Source of the DNA: Flavobacteriaceae bacterium
GTDB lineage: Bacteria > Bacteroidota > Bacteroidia > Flavobacteriales > Flavobacteriaceae
Direction of reading: 5' to 3'
Assembly: GCA_030683815.1 (NCBI GenBank)
Contig: JAUXPJ010000023.1
Span: 1-64,000, forward strand
DNA length: 64,000 nucleotides
Each line of letters starts with the position of its first letter. The stretch's first letter is position 1. Made by a program: the position numbers and the translations under genes. Positions 1 through 9,600 of the stretch are shown in pieces. The notes below the pieces were generated by a model that saw only the letters and a program-made list of their open reading frames with translations, was not told where the DNA came from and ran no database searches.

Positions 1-162
1 AAAAATAAAAAGACTTATAATTCTCATAAAATTTAATCAATAATCTTTACGAAATACCCATAGTGGGCGGACGTGTAATCGGTTCCGTTCAACAGGAGTT
101 TCATTGTTCGTCCGTTGAACGCAACGAAACTCTATTTATTATCAGCATAAAATTTTATTCAT
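1..162. other. Intergenic region with interleaved inverted repeats
   Basis: No gene is seen here; it lies downstream of the repair-protein gene. Two complementary pairs interleave: CGTTCAAC at 86-93 pairs with GTTGAACG at 114-121, and GAGTTTC at 96-102 pairs with GAAACTC at 126-132. The order a-b-a'-b' would allow a pseudoknot or two alternative hairpins. The role is unknown. It could be a structured transcript end or a degraded repeat. Confidence 0.4.
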
Positions 163-702
163 CTAAAAAATCAATTTCATTTGTTGATTGAAAGTCGGAT
201 TTTCCAATTCCAACAGTTTCATTTTTGTAGTCAAACCACCGGCATATCCAATTAAATCACCATTACTTCCAATAATTCTGTGACAAGGAATGATGATTGA
301 AATGGCATTAGCTCCGTTGGCAGCAGCAACGGCTCTAATCGCTTTTTCATTCTCTAATTTTTTAGATAATCCCAAGTATGTTTCGGTTTTTCCAAAGGGA
401 ATTTCCATTAATGCGTTCCAAACACTTTTTTGAAAATCGGTTCCAACTAATAATAACGGAATGTCAAATGTTGTTCTTTCCTGCTTAAAATATTGTGTTA
501 ATTGTTTTTTAGTTTCCTCCAAAACAGCATCCTCTTTTGCTGCATAAATAGCATTTAATGCTGTTTGAATTCTTTGGTCAATTTGTTTTCTCATCTTGCG
601 GCAACGCCAATCGGCAATACATAGTTGATTGTTAAAAGATCCTAAAAGAATTTCGCCAAAAGGACTTTGAAAATAACAAATATTGATTTGTTGTTGCATC
701 AT
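163..702 (-). CDS. ogt: Methylated-DNA--protein-cysteine methyltransferase
   Basis: This protein removes alkyl groups from O6-alkylguanine (and O4-alkylthymine) in DNA by transferring them irreversibly to its own cysteine. The active-site motif IIPCHRIIG places the acceptor Cys at residue 140. The helix-turn-helix stretch GTDFQKSVWNAL (about 87-98) and the block RAVAAANGAN before the active site fit the Ogt/Ada C-terminal domain. At 179 residues it matches stand-alone Ogt, with no AraC-type Ada domain. It starts with two Met codons, either of which could be used. It lies 10 bp downstream of the DUF819 gene on the same strand, so co-transcription is possible. The family assignment is firm; the choice between the names ogt and ada is not. 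Confidence 0.93.
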   Translation of the reverse strand: MMQQQINICYFQSPFGEILLGSFNNQLCIADWRCRKMRKQIDQRIQTALNAIYAAKEDAVLEETKKQLTQYFKQERTTFDIPLLLVGTDFQKSVWNALMEIPFGKTETYLGLSKKLENEKAIRAVAAANGANAISIIIPCHRIIGSNGDLIGYAGGLTTKMKLLELENPTFNQQMKLIF

Positions 703-712
703 CTTAAATTAT

Positions 713-1837
713 TTAACCAATAATATGAAGTACCCAAGCCATTCCTAAACCCAAATAATTTCCCAGAATATATCCCAATAAACCTAAGGCAATTCCGTAA
801 ATAATGAGTTCACGATTGTTAATAGCTCTGGCAATAGGAATAATAAATGCAGGGCCGTATAAAGCCGCAGTTGAGCTAATCATCAAAGTATCAACATCAG
901 TTTTGGTTATTCGAGCCAATAAAAAATGAATTAAAACAGTGCCAATAAATATAGCGCCCACTAATAAATAAATCTCTAAACCGTTCGATAAAAGTGTATT
1001 CAAATCAATTTGCAATCCAATTGCAAAAGAGAATATCAGTAAAAGAAAATCTGCTGTTTCAAATTTACAGGAAATATTTTTAATGATAGAAAATTGAGCT
1101 CCGATGATACTTATAGTAGTAAGTAAAATCAGAAAAGCCGGTATATTTAAATAACCAAATAGCAACAATACCAATCCGAATGAAAATCCAAGAATTACCA
1201 TAGCCGCTATTAATCCGAAAAATATCATTTTAATTTTTATTGATAATGGTTGATTTTGCACAACTTCACCCTCTTTTTCCGTGCTTATTTTACCTTCAGT
1301 ATATTTTGGAAGAAATAAGGAAAGTAAGGGTTTGATGACCGTTATGAGTAAAAGAAAATAAATACCGCCCAGTGTAATTTCTGCGGTATTGACCAAAACC
1401 AAGGTTTCATTTGGAACTTGTAATGCCATTCCAATTGCATTGAGATTGGGCGTTCCGCCAACATAAACACCAACCAACATTCCCATGATGTCAGCACTTT
1501 TTTCACTGGTAAAACCAAAAAGAAAATAAGTTAAAAAGATGGCTATAAATAAACTTAAAATACTTAAAAAGAATGATTTAAGAAGCGGTTTCAACAAAAT
1601 TCTGAACTTATCCAGATTGGAACCCAAAACCAGCAAACAGATAGAAATTGCAATGCTGAACTCGGTAATTTGTATTAAAATTTCTGTGTGAATGGGGATA
1701 GAAGTGTATGAAAATAAAATACCTCCGGCATAAGCCAAAGCAACCGGACTGACAATGGTAACCAACTTAGTTTTTTCTGATATTTTCAGTAAGACGGGAA
1801 CAAAAAATAAGAGAAGAGGTGTAAAAAATAAGTCCAT
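713..1837 (-). CDS. DUF819 family integral membrane protein
   Basis: A hydrophobic protein of 374 residues with about ten predicted membrane segments. A hydrophilic loop around residues 180-200 (STEKEGEVV) splits it into two halves. The pattern, with a Gly/Asn-rich re-entrant-like stretch (VGVYVGGTPNLNAIGMAL, about 122-139), is that of DUF819 membrane proteins, which are distantly like carboxylate transporters. No substrate can be read from the sequence. It sits between the repair gene (10 bp downstream) and a propeller protein gene (20 bp upstream), all on the minus strand, so it may be in a short operon. Family membership is by recall of the sequence pattern. Confidence 0.75.
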   Translation of the reverse strand: MDLFFTPLLLFFVPVLLKISEKTKLVTIVSPVALAYAGGILFSYTSIPIHTEILIQITEFSIAISICLLVLGSNLDKFRILLKPLLKSFFLSILSLFIAIFLTYFLFGFTSEKSADIMGMLVGVYVGGTPNLNAIGMALQVPNETLVLVNTAEITLGGIYFLLLITVIKPLLSLFLPKYTEGKISTEKEGEVVQNQPLSIKIKMIFFGLIAAMVILGFSFGLVLLLFGYLNIPAFLILLTTISIIGAQFSIIKNISCKFETADFLLLIFSFAIGLQIDLNTLLSNGLEIYLLVGAIFIGTVLIHFLLARITKTDVDTLMISSTAALYGPAFIIPIARAINNRELIIYGIALGLLGYILGNYLGLGMAWVLHIIG

Positions 1838-1857
1838 AATTAAATTTCCAAATCAGA

Positions 1858-2718
1858 TTATTTTCCTTGTACAACTAAAGCTATTTTTTTACCATTAGAA
1901 CTTACAGCTAATCGGGTGATGCCGGATAAGTTAAATGGTTTTAAGGTGACCACTTCTTTCCAATTTTTGGTGTCAGGTTCGTATAAAAATAAGGCATCGT
2001 TGTTGGAAATGAGAATTTTACCATCCGGTGTCCAAGTTAAATCTTCTATTTGAAAAGGAATTTTTGTAATCAATTTAATTTCTCCATTTAGCGGATTTAA
2101 AGAATTGATTGACCATATAGAATCACTTTTACTCACAAAACTAATTAATTTTTGATGTGGGGTTTTATGTAAGGAGCGTCCAATTTGCTGACTGACAATT
2201 TGATGCGTTTTTGAATTTAAATCGCTTATTTGTAAGGTATTGGGTTCTCCTAATACAAAAGATACAATGGTGTTTTCATCAAACCAAACATGATATCCGA
2301 TTTTTAAATCAGGAATTAGAATAGTTTCTTTTTGGGTCTTTAAATCAAAAGACCACAATAATTGTGTTCCGTTTTCTTCTAATTTGATGTAAGAAACAGC
2401 GTCATTTTGGGGCGTTAAAGTGGGCGAATACTCACTCGCAGAAGTATTGATGAGCCATTCTTTTTGATTTGTTTTTAAGGAATACTTTACCAAATCTGTT
2501 TGTCCGTTTCTGTTGGATGAGAATAAAATTTCATCAACATTGGGCAGAAAAAACGGCTGACTGTCATATCCTTCATTATCGGAAATATTCACAGGATTTG
2601 TAAGTGTTATTTTTTCATCGGTATTTTTAAAATCAAACACATAAATTTCTGTTGAAGATTGTGCTTGTGTATAAAATCCGAATAAAAAAAAAATAATTGA
2701 CGGCAACTTATTTTTCAT
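1858..2718 (-). CDS. Exported TolB-like beta-propeller protein
   Basis: A 286-residue protein with a Sec signal peptide ending near residue 19-20 (FYTQAQ). The remainder shows repeated blades of the WD40-like/PD40 kind, for example SQPFFLPNVDEILFSSNRNG (about 53-72) and YSPTLTPQNDAVSYIKL. Such TolB-like propellers are periplasmic or surface proteins that bind proteins or glycans; they are not known to be enzymes by themselves. It carries no TolB N-terminal domain and no Pal partner is nearby, so it should not be called TolB. It lies 20 bp upstream of the DUF819 gene and 16 bp downstream of nhaA, all co-directional. Confidence 0.65.
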   Translation of the reverse strand: MKNKLPSIIFFLFGFYTQAQSSTEIYVFDFKNTDEKITLTNPVNISDNEGYDSQPFFLPNVDEILFSSNRNGQTDLVKYSLKTNQKEWLINTSASEYSPTLTPQNDAVSYIKLEENGTQLLWSFDLKTQKETILIPDLKIGYHVWFDENTIVSFVLGEPNTLQISDLNSKTHQIVSQQIGRSLHKTPHQKLISFVSKSDSIWSINSLNPLNGEIKLITKIPFQIEDLTWTPDGKILISNNDALFLYEPDTKNWKEVVTLKPFNLSGITRLAVSSNGKKIALVVQGK

Positions 2719-2734
2719 AAATGCTATTTTAACT

Positions 2735-4063
2735 TTATTTTTTTAACGAATTGGAATAGATTCTTAAAATGATAAAACCAATAATTCCAGAAATTAAAGA
2801 ACCCATTATAATTCCAATTTTGGAAGCATCAATTAAAGCAGCATTACCTTGAAATGCCAAATTTGACACAAAAATGGACATCGTAAATCCGATTCCGGCT
2901 AAAAATGAAACGCCAATAATTTGTTTAAAATTAATATCTTCCGGTAGAACTGCCAAGCCCAGTTTTATACCTAAATAGGAGAAAAGAGCTATCCCGATAC
3001 TTTTTCCAAAAATTAAGCTAAGCGCTATGGTTGTTGAAATCGCATAATCTATATTTTCTGTTCCTCCAAACATAATTCCGGCATTTGCCAGTGCAAAAAC
3101 AGGTATAATAAGGAAAGCCACCCAACTGTGAATACTGTGTTCTAAATGCTGTAAAGGTGATTGAACTTTTTCAGTCCAATCCTGTAAATCATCAATTAAA
3201 TAAATCTGTTTTTTAGAAAGAATTGTATTTTGGGTATCCTCAGTACGGCAAATATTTTCAGAAATTAATTTCAGTTTCTTGGAATAGGTAACAAAATTAA
3301 TTTTTTGCCTGATAGGAATTGTAAAGGCAATCAAAACACCCGCAACTGTTGGATGAATTCCAGATTTTAGGAAAAGCAGCCAAATGATACACGATAAAAT
3401 AAACACTATGAATTTATTAAATACTCCTTTGTAAGATAAAAATAATAAAGCGGCGAAAGGCAACAGCGTATAGCCAATTAAAGTCCATTCTATAGTGGCA
3501 CTATAAAATAGAGCGATAGCAAAAACAGCTCCTAAATCATCTACAATAGCGAAAGCAGTTAAAAATATTTTTAAACTTAAAGGAATTCTTTTGCCTAACA
3601 ATTGTAAAATTGCCAATGAAAAAGCGATATCGGTTGCCATAGGAATGCCCCATCCTTTTGCGGTTTCAGGATTTTGATTCAATACAAAAAATAAAGTGAC
3701 GGGTATTATAATTCCGCCGAAAGCGGCAAAAATAGGAAGTGATGCTTTTTTTAAGGTATTTATCTCACCTACTAAAATTTCCCGTTTAATTTCTAATCCA
3801 ATTAGAAAAAAGAAAATAGCCATTAAGCCATCATTAATCCATAAGATTAGGGGTTTTGATAAATTAAAATCTTGAATTTTAAACTCGAGATTGTAATTCC
3901 AAAGTTCTTGATACAAGTTGCCATAGGCAGAATTAGCCCAAATTAAAGCGATGATGGTTGCGCCAAAAAGTAACAAACCGCTTAAACTTTCAATTTTAAG
4001 GAATTTTTCAAATGGCGTAATCACTATATTTTTAATCTTTTTGCTGCGAGATTTTATATTCAT
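2735..4063 (-). CDS. nhaA: Na+/H+ antiporter NhaA
   Basis: An inner-membrane antiporter that expels Na+ (or Li+) in exchange for H+, used in salt and pH balance. Recognised from the NhaA blocks: GLEIKREILVGE (about 89-100), PMATDIAFSL (141-150) and FAIVDDLGAVFAIA, where Asp175-Asp176 match the ion-binding Asp pair of E. coli NhaA and Asp145 the conserved TDIAF aspartate. At 442 residues it is longer than the E. coli protein. The extra length includes a charged cytoplasmic loop near residues 265-300, common in Bacteroidota homologues. It is transcribed leftward from a promoter containing a perfect palindrome (see 4133-4159). The following propeller gene is only 16 bp away. Confidence 0.95.
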   Translation of the reverse strand: MNIKSRSKKIKNIVITPFEKFLKIESLSGLLLFGATIIALIWANSAYGNLYQELWNYNLEFKIQDFNLSKPLILWINDGLMAIFFFLIGLEIKREILVGEINTLKKASLPIFAAFGGIIIPVTLFFVLNQNPETAKGWGIPMATDIAFSLAILQLLGKRIPLSLKIFLTAFAIVDDLGAVFAIALFYSATIEWTLIGYTLLPFAALLFLSYKGVFNKFIVFILSCIIWLLFLKSGIHPTVAGVLIAFTIPIRQKINFVTYSKKLKLISENICRTEDTQNTILSKKQIYLIDDLQDWTEKVQSPLQHLEHSIHSWVAFLIIPVFALANAGIMFGGTENIDYAISTTIALSLIFGKSIGIALFSYLGIKLGLAVLPEDINFKQIIGVSFLAGIGFTMSIFVSNLAFQGNAALIDASKIGIIMGSLISGIIGFIILRIYSNSLKK

Positions 4064-4132
4064 GGTTTACTTAATTTAGTGTTTATAAGCTGAAATTATT
4101 GATTTATGGAACTCAAATTTATTCAGCAACAG

Positions 4133-4159
4133 CAAATATAACTTACTAACAGTTAGTAA
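4133..4159 (-). promoter_or_regulatory. nhaA promoter with TetR-type palindromic operator
   Basis: On the minus strand TATATTTG (complement of 4133-4140) matches the Bacteroidota -7 element TAnnTTTG. Directly upstream lies TTACTAACAGTTAGTAA at 4143-4159, a perfect 8-1-8 palindrome ending two bases from the -7 box, so inside the spacer. A bound repressor would block polymerase. The form resembles TetR/AcrR-family operators, but no such regulator gene is in the window. No clear TTG -33 element is seen at the expected distance. Confidence 0.5.
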
Positions 4160-4189
4160 ATATAATTTACTAATTGTTATTTGGGTATT

Positions 4190-4573
4190 TTATAATAAGT
4201 TTTTTTTATAAAGCAATTCAACAACTTCCTTATAATCAAAAGACAACGGAAGTTTATTTGCTTGATTATAGGTAAACCAATTGTAATCTATCACTTCAAG
4301 TTCTTGAATTTTAATGATTCCAGACCAATTTCCTAAAAAACGGTAGAACGCTCTATCCTGCCAAATGCCGGTTTTTAAAATTGAGGTAGGAACAAAATCT
4401 AAATTACATTCTTCTTTGACTTCTCTAATCACATTTTGTTCGGCAGTTTCATCTTTTTCTGCCATTCCGCCGGGGCAACCTCAAAAACCGGGATAATTTT
4501 GCGTGTAATTAGAACGTTGAAGCAGTAAAATTTTCTTTTCTTGTAAAATAATACCAGAGGCGGCCAAAATCAT
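4190..4573 (-). pseudogene. Nudix hydrolase gene interrupted by in-frame TGA
   Basis: Read from ATG 4573, the frame gives 127 positions that form a small Nudix protein except for TGA at 4483-4481 (codon 31). The surroundings are NYPGF-stop-GCPGGMAEKDE, where Nudix proteins commonly have PGxW-x-PGG. A single TGG-to-TGA change (Trp to stop) therefore explains it. The Nudix box follows intact: Gly-x5-Glu-x7-REVKEEC (about residues 36-57). Internal re-start at Met37 (4465) would yield 91 residues that begin inside the box and lack the first beta strands, so probably no active enzyme. Everything else looks conserved, which points to a very recent mutation or a sequencing error. It begins 6 bp after the stop of the next gene upstream, as in an operon. 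Confidence 0.8.
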
Positions 4574-4579
4574 AACAAT

Positions 4580-5305
4580 CTAATTTTTAATAATTCCAAG
4601 CGTTGCAATAGCACCAGTTGGTAAGTTCCATTCTTTAGAAGAAATGATCGTTCCTGTTTCGTCGTATACAATTAATTCAGCAGTGTTTGGACCCGAAAAT
4701 CCCTGATTTAGAGCTTGAAAATCAATTCTATTATAACCTGGTTCTAAATTAATATAGACAAAAAAGTAATTTCCATCTAATATTAAATTGGAGCTTATTA
4801 CTTTTTCGTTTAAGAAGATTCTTATCCGATCTCCATCAATAGCGCTGTGGTCTCTACATTCAATTTTAACTGTTTTTGATTTGCTGTTAATAGTTCCTAA
4901 ACTTAAATTGCTTTCCAATTTTAAATTGGTTACATCTTTACCCATCCAATATTTTTTCTCAATGATATCTTTATCCTTTGGCAATTTTTCCATTACCAAT
5001 GGTTGATTCGAAATCGGTTTTTTATCGTTTAAAGCATTTGAAATAGCTTTTTCGTCTATTTTATCAGGATTGTTTAAATCGATATCGACAGGTGGAATTT
5101 TTTTTTCTTGCGATTTAACAGCATCAATTTTTGTATTACCAATTAAAACTTTTTTTTCATCACCCAATAATTGAATTTTGGAACTATCCTTTTGTGAAAA
5201 CCCATCAATGGTATAGCATAAAAGTAAAACGGATATGATAAGCGATTTTTTCAATTGAATAATGTTGATTTTATTATGGGATAAAAATAAACAAAAATGC
5301 TTCAA
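4580..5305 (-). CDS. Secreted protein of unknown function
   Basis: Not recognised. Translation from ATG 5305 gives 241 residues, but the first 17 do not look like a signal peptide. An in-frame TTG at 5254 would start with KKSLIISVLLLCYTIDGFSQ, a clean Sec signal peptide, so TTG may be the real start. After it comes a charged, low-complexity stretch (about 40-110). The last about 115 residues are beta-rich with alternating hydrophobic positions (for example GYNRIDFQALNQG), like an Ig- or CBM-like sandwich. It is the first gene of a short minus-strand pair with the broken Nudix gene 6 bp further on. The function is unknown. Confidence 0.6.
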   Translation of the reverse strand: MKHFCLFLSHNKINIIQLKKSLIISVLLLCYTIDGFSQKDSSKIQLLGDEKKVLIGNTKIDAVKSQEKKIPPVDIDLNNPDKIDEKAISNALNDKKPISNQPLVMEKLPKDKDIIEKKYWMGKDVTNLKLESNLSLGTINSKSKTVKIECRDHSAIDGDRIRIFLNEKVISSNLILDGNYFFVYINLEPGYNRIDFQALNQGFSGPNTAELIVYDETGTIISSKEWNLPTGAIATLGIIKN

Positions 5306-5477
5306 GATTTTTGAAGCATTTTATAATTGTTTGTTAAACTCTTAGATAGACAAAATCCTATCCCCAGCCCTTCCCACACGGGTGACAGCGAACTGGCGAA
5401 GCAAAGAAAAGGAAGCAAAACAGCATAGATAAAAAAAGTTGCAATAATTTTCCATCGATTTGCTATTTAAAAGATAC
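5306..5477. other. Intergenic region with GC-richer repeat fragment
   Basis: No gene is seen. Around 5360-5400 there is a GC-richer stretch (CCAGCCCTTCCCACACGGGT and following bases) unlike the AT-rich surroundings. It resembles the dispersed intergenic repeat debris at 22640, 25690, 35062 and 56594. It separates the secreted-protein gene from the end of the metal efflux operon. Confidence 0.3.
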
Positions 5478-6653
5478 CTACAAATATTGATTCAATGCTG
5501 CCACGGTTTTATGGTAATCTCGTTTTAACTCAAGTAATTTATTGACACTTTCATAGTAAACGCTCAGTTCAATAATATAGTCAATAAGGTTCATTTCGCC
5601 TTTTTCTAACGCTTTATAGAGTAAATTGACATTATTGAAAAGCTGCAATTTTGATTGATATTCATCAGTGTTTTTCTGTAATTCAATTACCTTTTGATGT
5701 ACCGTTTTTAGATGATTATAAAGTTGTAATTTCCGATCTGTTTCCAAATTTTTGACAGCTATTGCGTTTGCTTTTGAATATTTTACCGTGTTTTTATGTT
5801 CCCATAATGGAATGGATATGCCTACGGTAAATCCCTGAAATTCTTGTCCAACAACAGACTCACTTATATAACCAGCTTCAAATTTTGGCAAACTCAATGC
5901 GTTATTTAAGCTCAATTGTTTTTGACTGATTTCAACTTCTTTTTTTAACCAATTTAACAGCGGATTGCTTTGTTCTTGCTGTTGATACCATTGTTCGAAA
6001 TTTTCAGATATTACGGTAACAGGATATTCACTTGCTGTAAAGTCGATAAAAATGCCTCCATTTAATTGCGTTAATTCACCCAACAAAACATTTCTTTCGA
6101 TGTTTAGCAATTCCATTTCATTACTCAGATTCAGCAAATTTAATTGCGCTTTATTGAGTGCTAAAATATTGGTTTCGCCCAAATCAAATTGTTTTTGATA
6201 GGAAGTTGCCATATTTTGGGCATGACTGAGCCGTTTTGAAAGTTCAATCTTTAAGCTATTGGTATAAACCAAATCAAAACAAATTAAACGTGATTTTAAC
6301 AGCAAATCTTTTCTTAGTTGATGATATTCCAGATCTACTTGTTCATTTTTAATATCAGCAATTTGATTTTTATAGCTGTAAGTTGTCGGAAAATCAAATG
6401 TTTGCTTAAAGTTTATATCTGTTCTATTGCCGGTGGCAGCAGGACTTCCCCATAAATAGTTAAAGGCAATTTCGGGGTTTTGAAGGTAAATTCCCGTTTT
6501 ATTTCCAATTTTATCAGCTTCAACTTTTTTTCGCAGTGCTGCTAGTGTAGTGTTATTGGTTTCTATTTCAGACAAAATTTTATCGATATTTTGTGAGAAA
6601 AGATTAGTGTTAAACGCTATTAAGATGACTGAAATTATTATTAATTGTTTCAT
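5478..6653 (-). CDS. TolC/CusC-like outer-membrane efflux protein
   Basis: The outer-membrane channel part of a heavy-metal RND efflux pump. It has a signal peptide (cleavage near residue 20, NLFSQ) and about 390 residues of long amphipathic helices rich in Leu, Gln and Asn, typical of the OEP fold. Examples are the stretches around residues 150-200 and 310-380. It overlaps the 3' end of the pump gene by 4 bp (ATGA), indicating translational coupling in the order adaptor, pump, channel. There is no N-terminal lipobox Cys, unlike E. coli CusC. Metal specificity cannot be read from this subunit. Confidence 0.85.
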   Translation of the reverse strand: MKQLIIISVILIAFNTNLFSQNIDKILSEIETNNTTLAALRKKVEADKIGNKTGIYLQNPEIAFNYLWGSPAATGNRTDINFKQTFDFPTTYSYKNQIADIKNEQVDLEYHQLRKDLLLKSRLICFDLVYTNSLKIELSKRLSHAQNMATSYQKQFDLGETNILALNKAQLNLLNLSNEMELLNIERNVLLGELTQLNGGIFIDFTASEYPVTVISENFEQWYQQQEQSNPLLNWLKKEVEISQKQLSLNNALSLPKFEAGYISESVVGQEFQGFTVGISIPLWEHKNTVKYSKANAIAVKNLETDRKLQLYNHLKTVHQKVIELQKNTDEYQSKLQLFNNVNLLYKALEKGEMNLIDYIIELSVYYESVNKLLELKRDYHKTVAALNQYL

Positions 6654-9600
6654 TTCTTTTCTGTATTAATGATTCCACGATTATTTAAAATGCTGTAAAC
6701 GATGGGCACAATATAAATGTTGAGTAGGGTAGAGGTGAGTAATCCTCCTAAAATTACTTGTGCCATCGGACTTTGAATTTCATTACCGGGTAAATCTCCT
6801 TGCATTGCCAAAGGGATTAATGCCAAAGCAGCCGTTAATGCTGTCATTAAAATAGCATTTAACCGATCTGTTGAACCATGTGTAATCGTTTCATTTAATG
6901 TAACACCTTTGTTTTGTAGTCTTTGGTAATTGGAAATCAGCAGAATTCCGTTACGCGTTGCAATGCCAAAGAGTGTTATAAATCCAATTATTGCAGGGAT
7001 GCTTAAAACACCAGAAGTGATATAAACTGAAAATACACCTCCAATTAAAGCCATGGGCAAATTAAGCAAGATGATTCCGGCTAAATTGTAATTCTTAAAT
7101 TCTTGAAATAGCAAGAGGAAAATGACTAGAATGGCAAGAATGGAAGCTATCAACAAAGTTCTTGAGGCCTTTTCTTCGCTTTCAAACTGACCTCCGTATT
7201 CAATTCTGTAACCTTCGGGCAGTTCAATATTTTGATTTATTTTTGTCTGAATATCCTGTACTACACTGCGTAAATCGCGTTCTGCCACATTCGCCGCAAT
7301 TACAATTTTTCGCTGTACATTCTCTCTGCTTACAGCACTTGGACCTGTAACGGAAACAATCTCTGCAATTTGTTCTAACGGAATTTTTTTACCGTCATGT
7401 GTATCAATTAATGCAGATCGGATACCATCAATAGTTTGCGTATAATCATCATTGAGTCGCAAAATCAAATCAAATCTGCTCTGACCTTCGTATATATCAG
7501 CCAGTTTTTCACCCCCAAAAGCAATATCAATAAATGCATTAAATTGTTCAATGGTAATGCCGTAATGAGTTAACATCTCACGATTTGCACGAATCTGAAT
7601 TTGCGGTATTTCTACTTGCTGGTCAACTGTAACATCCACTAAACCTTCGGTATCTACAATAGTACTTTTAATCTGATTGCCGATGATAAACATTTTGTTT
7701 AAATCATTTCCAAAAAGTTTTATGGCAATATTGGCTCTGGTTCCAGATAGCATGTGATCAATTCTATGACCGAGTGGCTGACCAATAGTTACTGCAATAC
7801 CAGGAATTCGTGCTACGGTTTCTCTAACATCAGCCATAAATTCTTCCCGACTTCTATTTTCGAGTTTAAAATTGGCATCAATTTCTGCGCTGTTTACCGT
7901 TTGCGCATGTTCATCCAATTCTCCTCTACCGGTTCTGCGGGCAGTACTGCTGATTTCTGGAATGGAAAGCAATTCAATTTCTACCAAATTTCCCAGTTTA
8001 TTGCTTTCATCTAAGGATGCCCCCGGTTTTGTAACAACAGACAGCACCAGCGAGCCTTCATTAAACTCAGGTAAAAAACTGCGTCCCATTTGGGTGACGG
8101 CTAACAATGAAATGATGAACAAACCAAATGTTGAAAACAGTACCGCCTTTTTGTGTTTCAATGACCAGACGAGTGATTTTTCATAGTAAAACTTCAGTTT
8201 AAGAACCAACCATTTATCTTTTTCATTTTTCGCAAGATATTTATCATCGGTAAGCATCAATTTCGTTAGCAAAGGTGTTAAGGTCATTGCCACAATAAGC
8301 GAAACAAATAAGGAGACTATAAATGATATTCCAAGTGGTTGAAGCATTCTGCCTTCCATCCCCGAAAGAAAAAATAAGGGCAAAAAAGCAACGATGATAA
8401 TTAAAGTGGCATTTAAAATGGATGCCCTGATTTCTTTGGATGCTTCAAATACAACGGTATAGGAAGATGCTCTTTGTTCTAGTGGTTTCTGATGGTTTTG
8501 TCTTAACCTTTTATACACATTTTCCACATCAATTACGGCATCATCAACCAATGAGCCAATAGCAATAGCCATCCCCCCTAAACTCATGGTGTTGATGTTT
8601 AACCCCAATCCTTTAAGAACTAAAATTGCACCGAGCAATGATAAAGGAATTGCTAAAAGAGAAATAAAGGTAGTTCTAAAACTTCCCAGAAATAAAAACA
8701 AGATGATAATTACAAATATACCACCTTCAATTAAAGCGTTTTGTATATTGCTAATAGAAGTTTCAATGAAATCTGCCTGACGAAAAATTTTAGTATCTAA
8801 TTTTACATCAGTCGGCAGTGTTTTTTGAAGTTTGGAAAGATTTTCTTCAATCGCTTCGGTTAATTCGAGGGTATTGATATTGGGTTGCTTAGAAATGGAT
8901 ATTATGATTGCAGGTTTTGCATTTTTTGATGCATGCCCCATTTTTATGGCACTTCCAATTTTTACTTCAGCAATATCTCTAACTCTGATAGGCTTCTTAT
9001 TTTTTGATTTGATAAAAGAATTTCCCAAGTGCTCTATATCAGCTGTTCGTGCTATGCCACGAACCACATATTCATTGCCGTATTGACGCAAGGCGCCACC
9101 GGTTGAATTTTGACTGATTCCTTCACAAACCGCTGCAAGTTCTGCCATAGAAACATCATAGTATTTCATTTTTTGAGAATTGGCTAAAACCTGAAATTGC
9201 TTGTAATCGCCTCCTATGATGGTTACTTGTGAAACGCCTCCGGTTGCAAGAATCAATGGTTTTACATTCCATTCGGCTATGGTTCTCAAATCCATCATAC
9301 TGGTACTATCGGCTTGCATGCCAATCAGGAATATTTCACCCATAATGCTGGATTGTGGAGCCATTGTTGGTTGTCCGACCCCTAAAGGCATTTGTGTTGA
9401 AACACTGATTAGTTTTTCACTTACTATCTGACGTGCTTTGAAAATATCGGTTCCCCAATCAAATTCAACCCAAACAAAAGAGAATCCCTGTGAAGAAACA
9501 GATCGTACCCGGCGTACATCAGTAGCACCGTTAACAGCAGTTTCTATTGGATAGGTTACCAGTTTTTCCACTTCTTCCGATGCCATTCCGTGAGCATCTG

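Noticed and set aside
1858-2718. Naming the propeller protein TolB
   Set aside because: It lacks the TolB N-terminal domain and any Tol-Pal neighbours; only the propeller blades are shared.
4190-4573. Genetic code with TGA as Trp
   Set aside because: TGA terminates several intact genes here (tamB, mgsA, the amidase gene), so the TGA in the Nudix gene is a mutation or an error, not a code change.
7162-9431. Several plus-strand ORFs of 62-104 codons opposite the RND pump gene
   Set aside because: They are antisense shadows of a strongly conserved pump gene, have no family match and no promoter, and their composition is that of reverse-frame reading.
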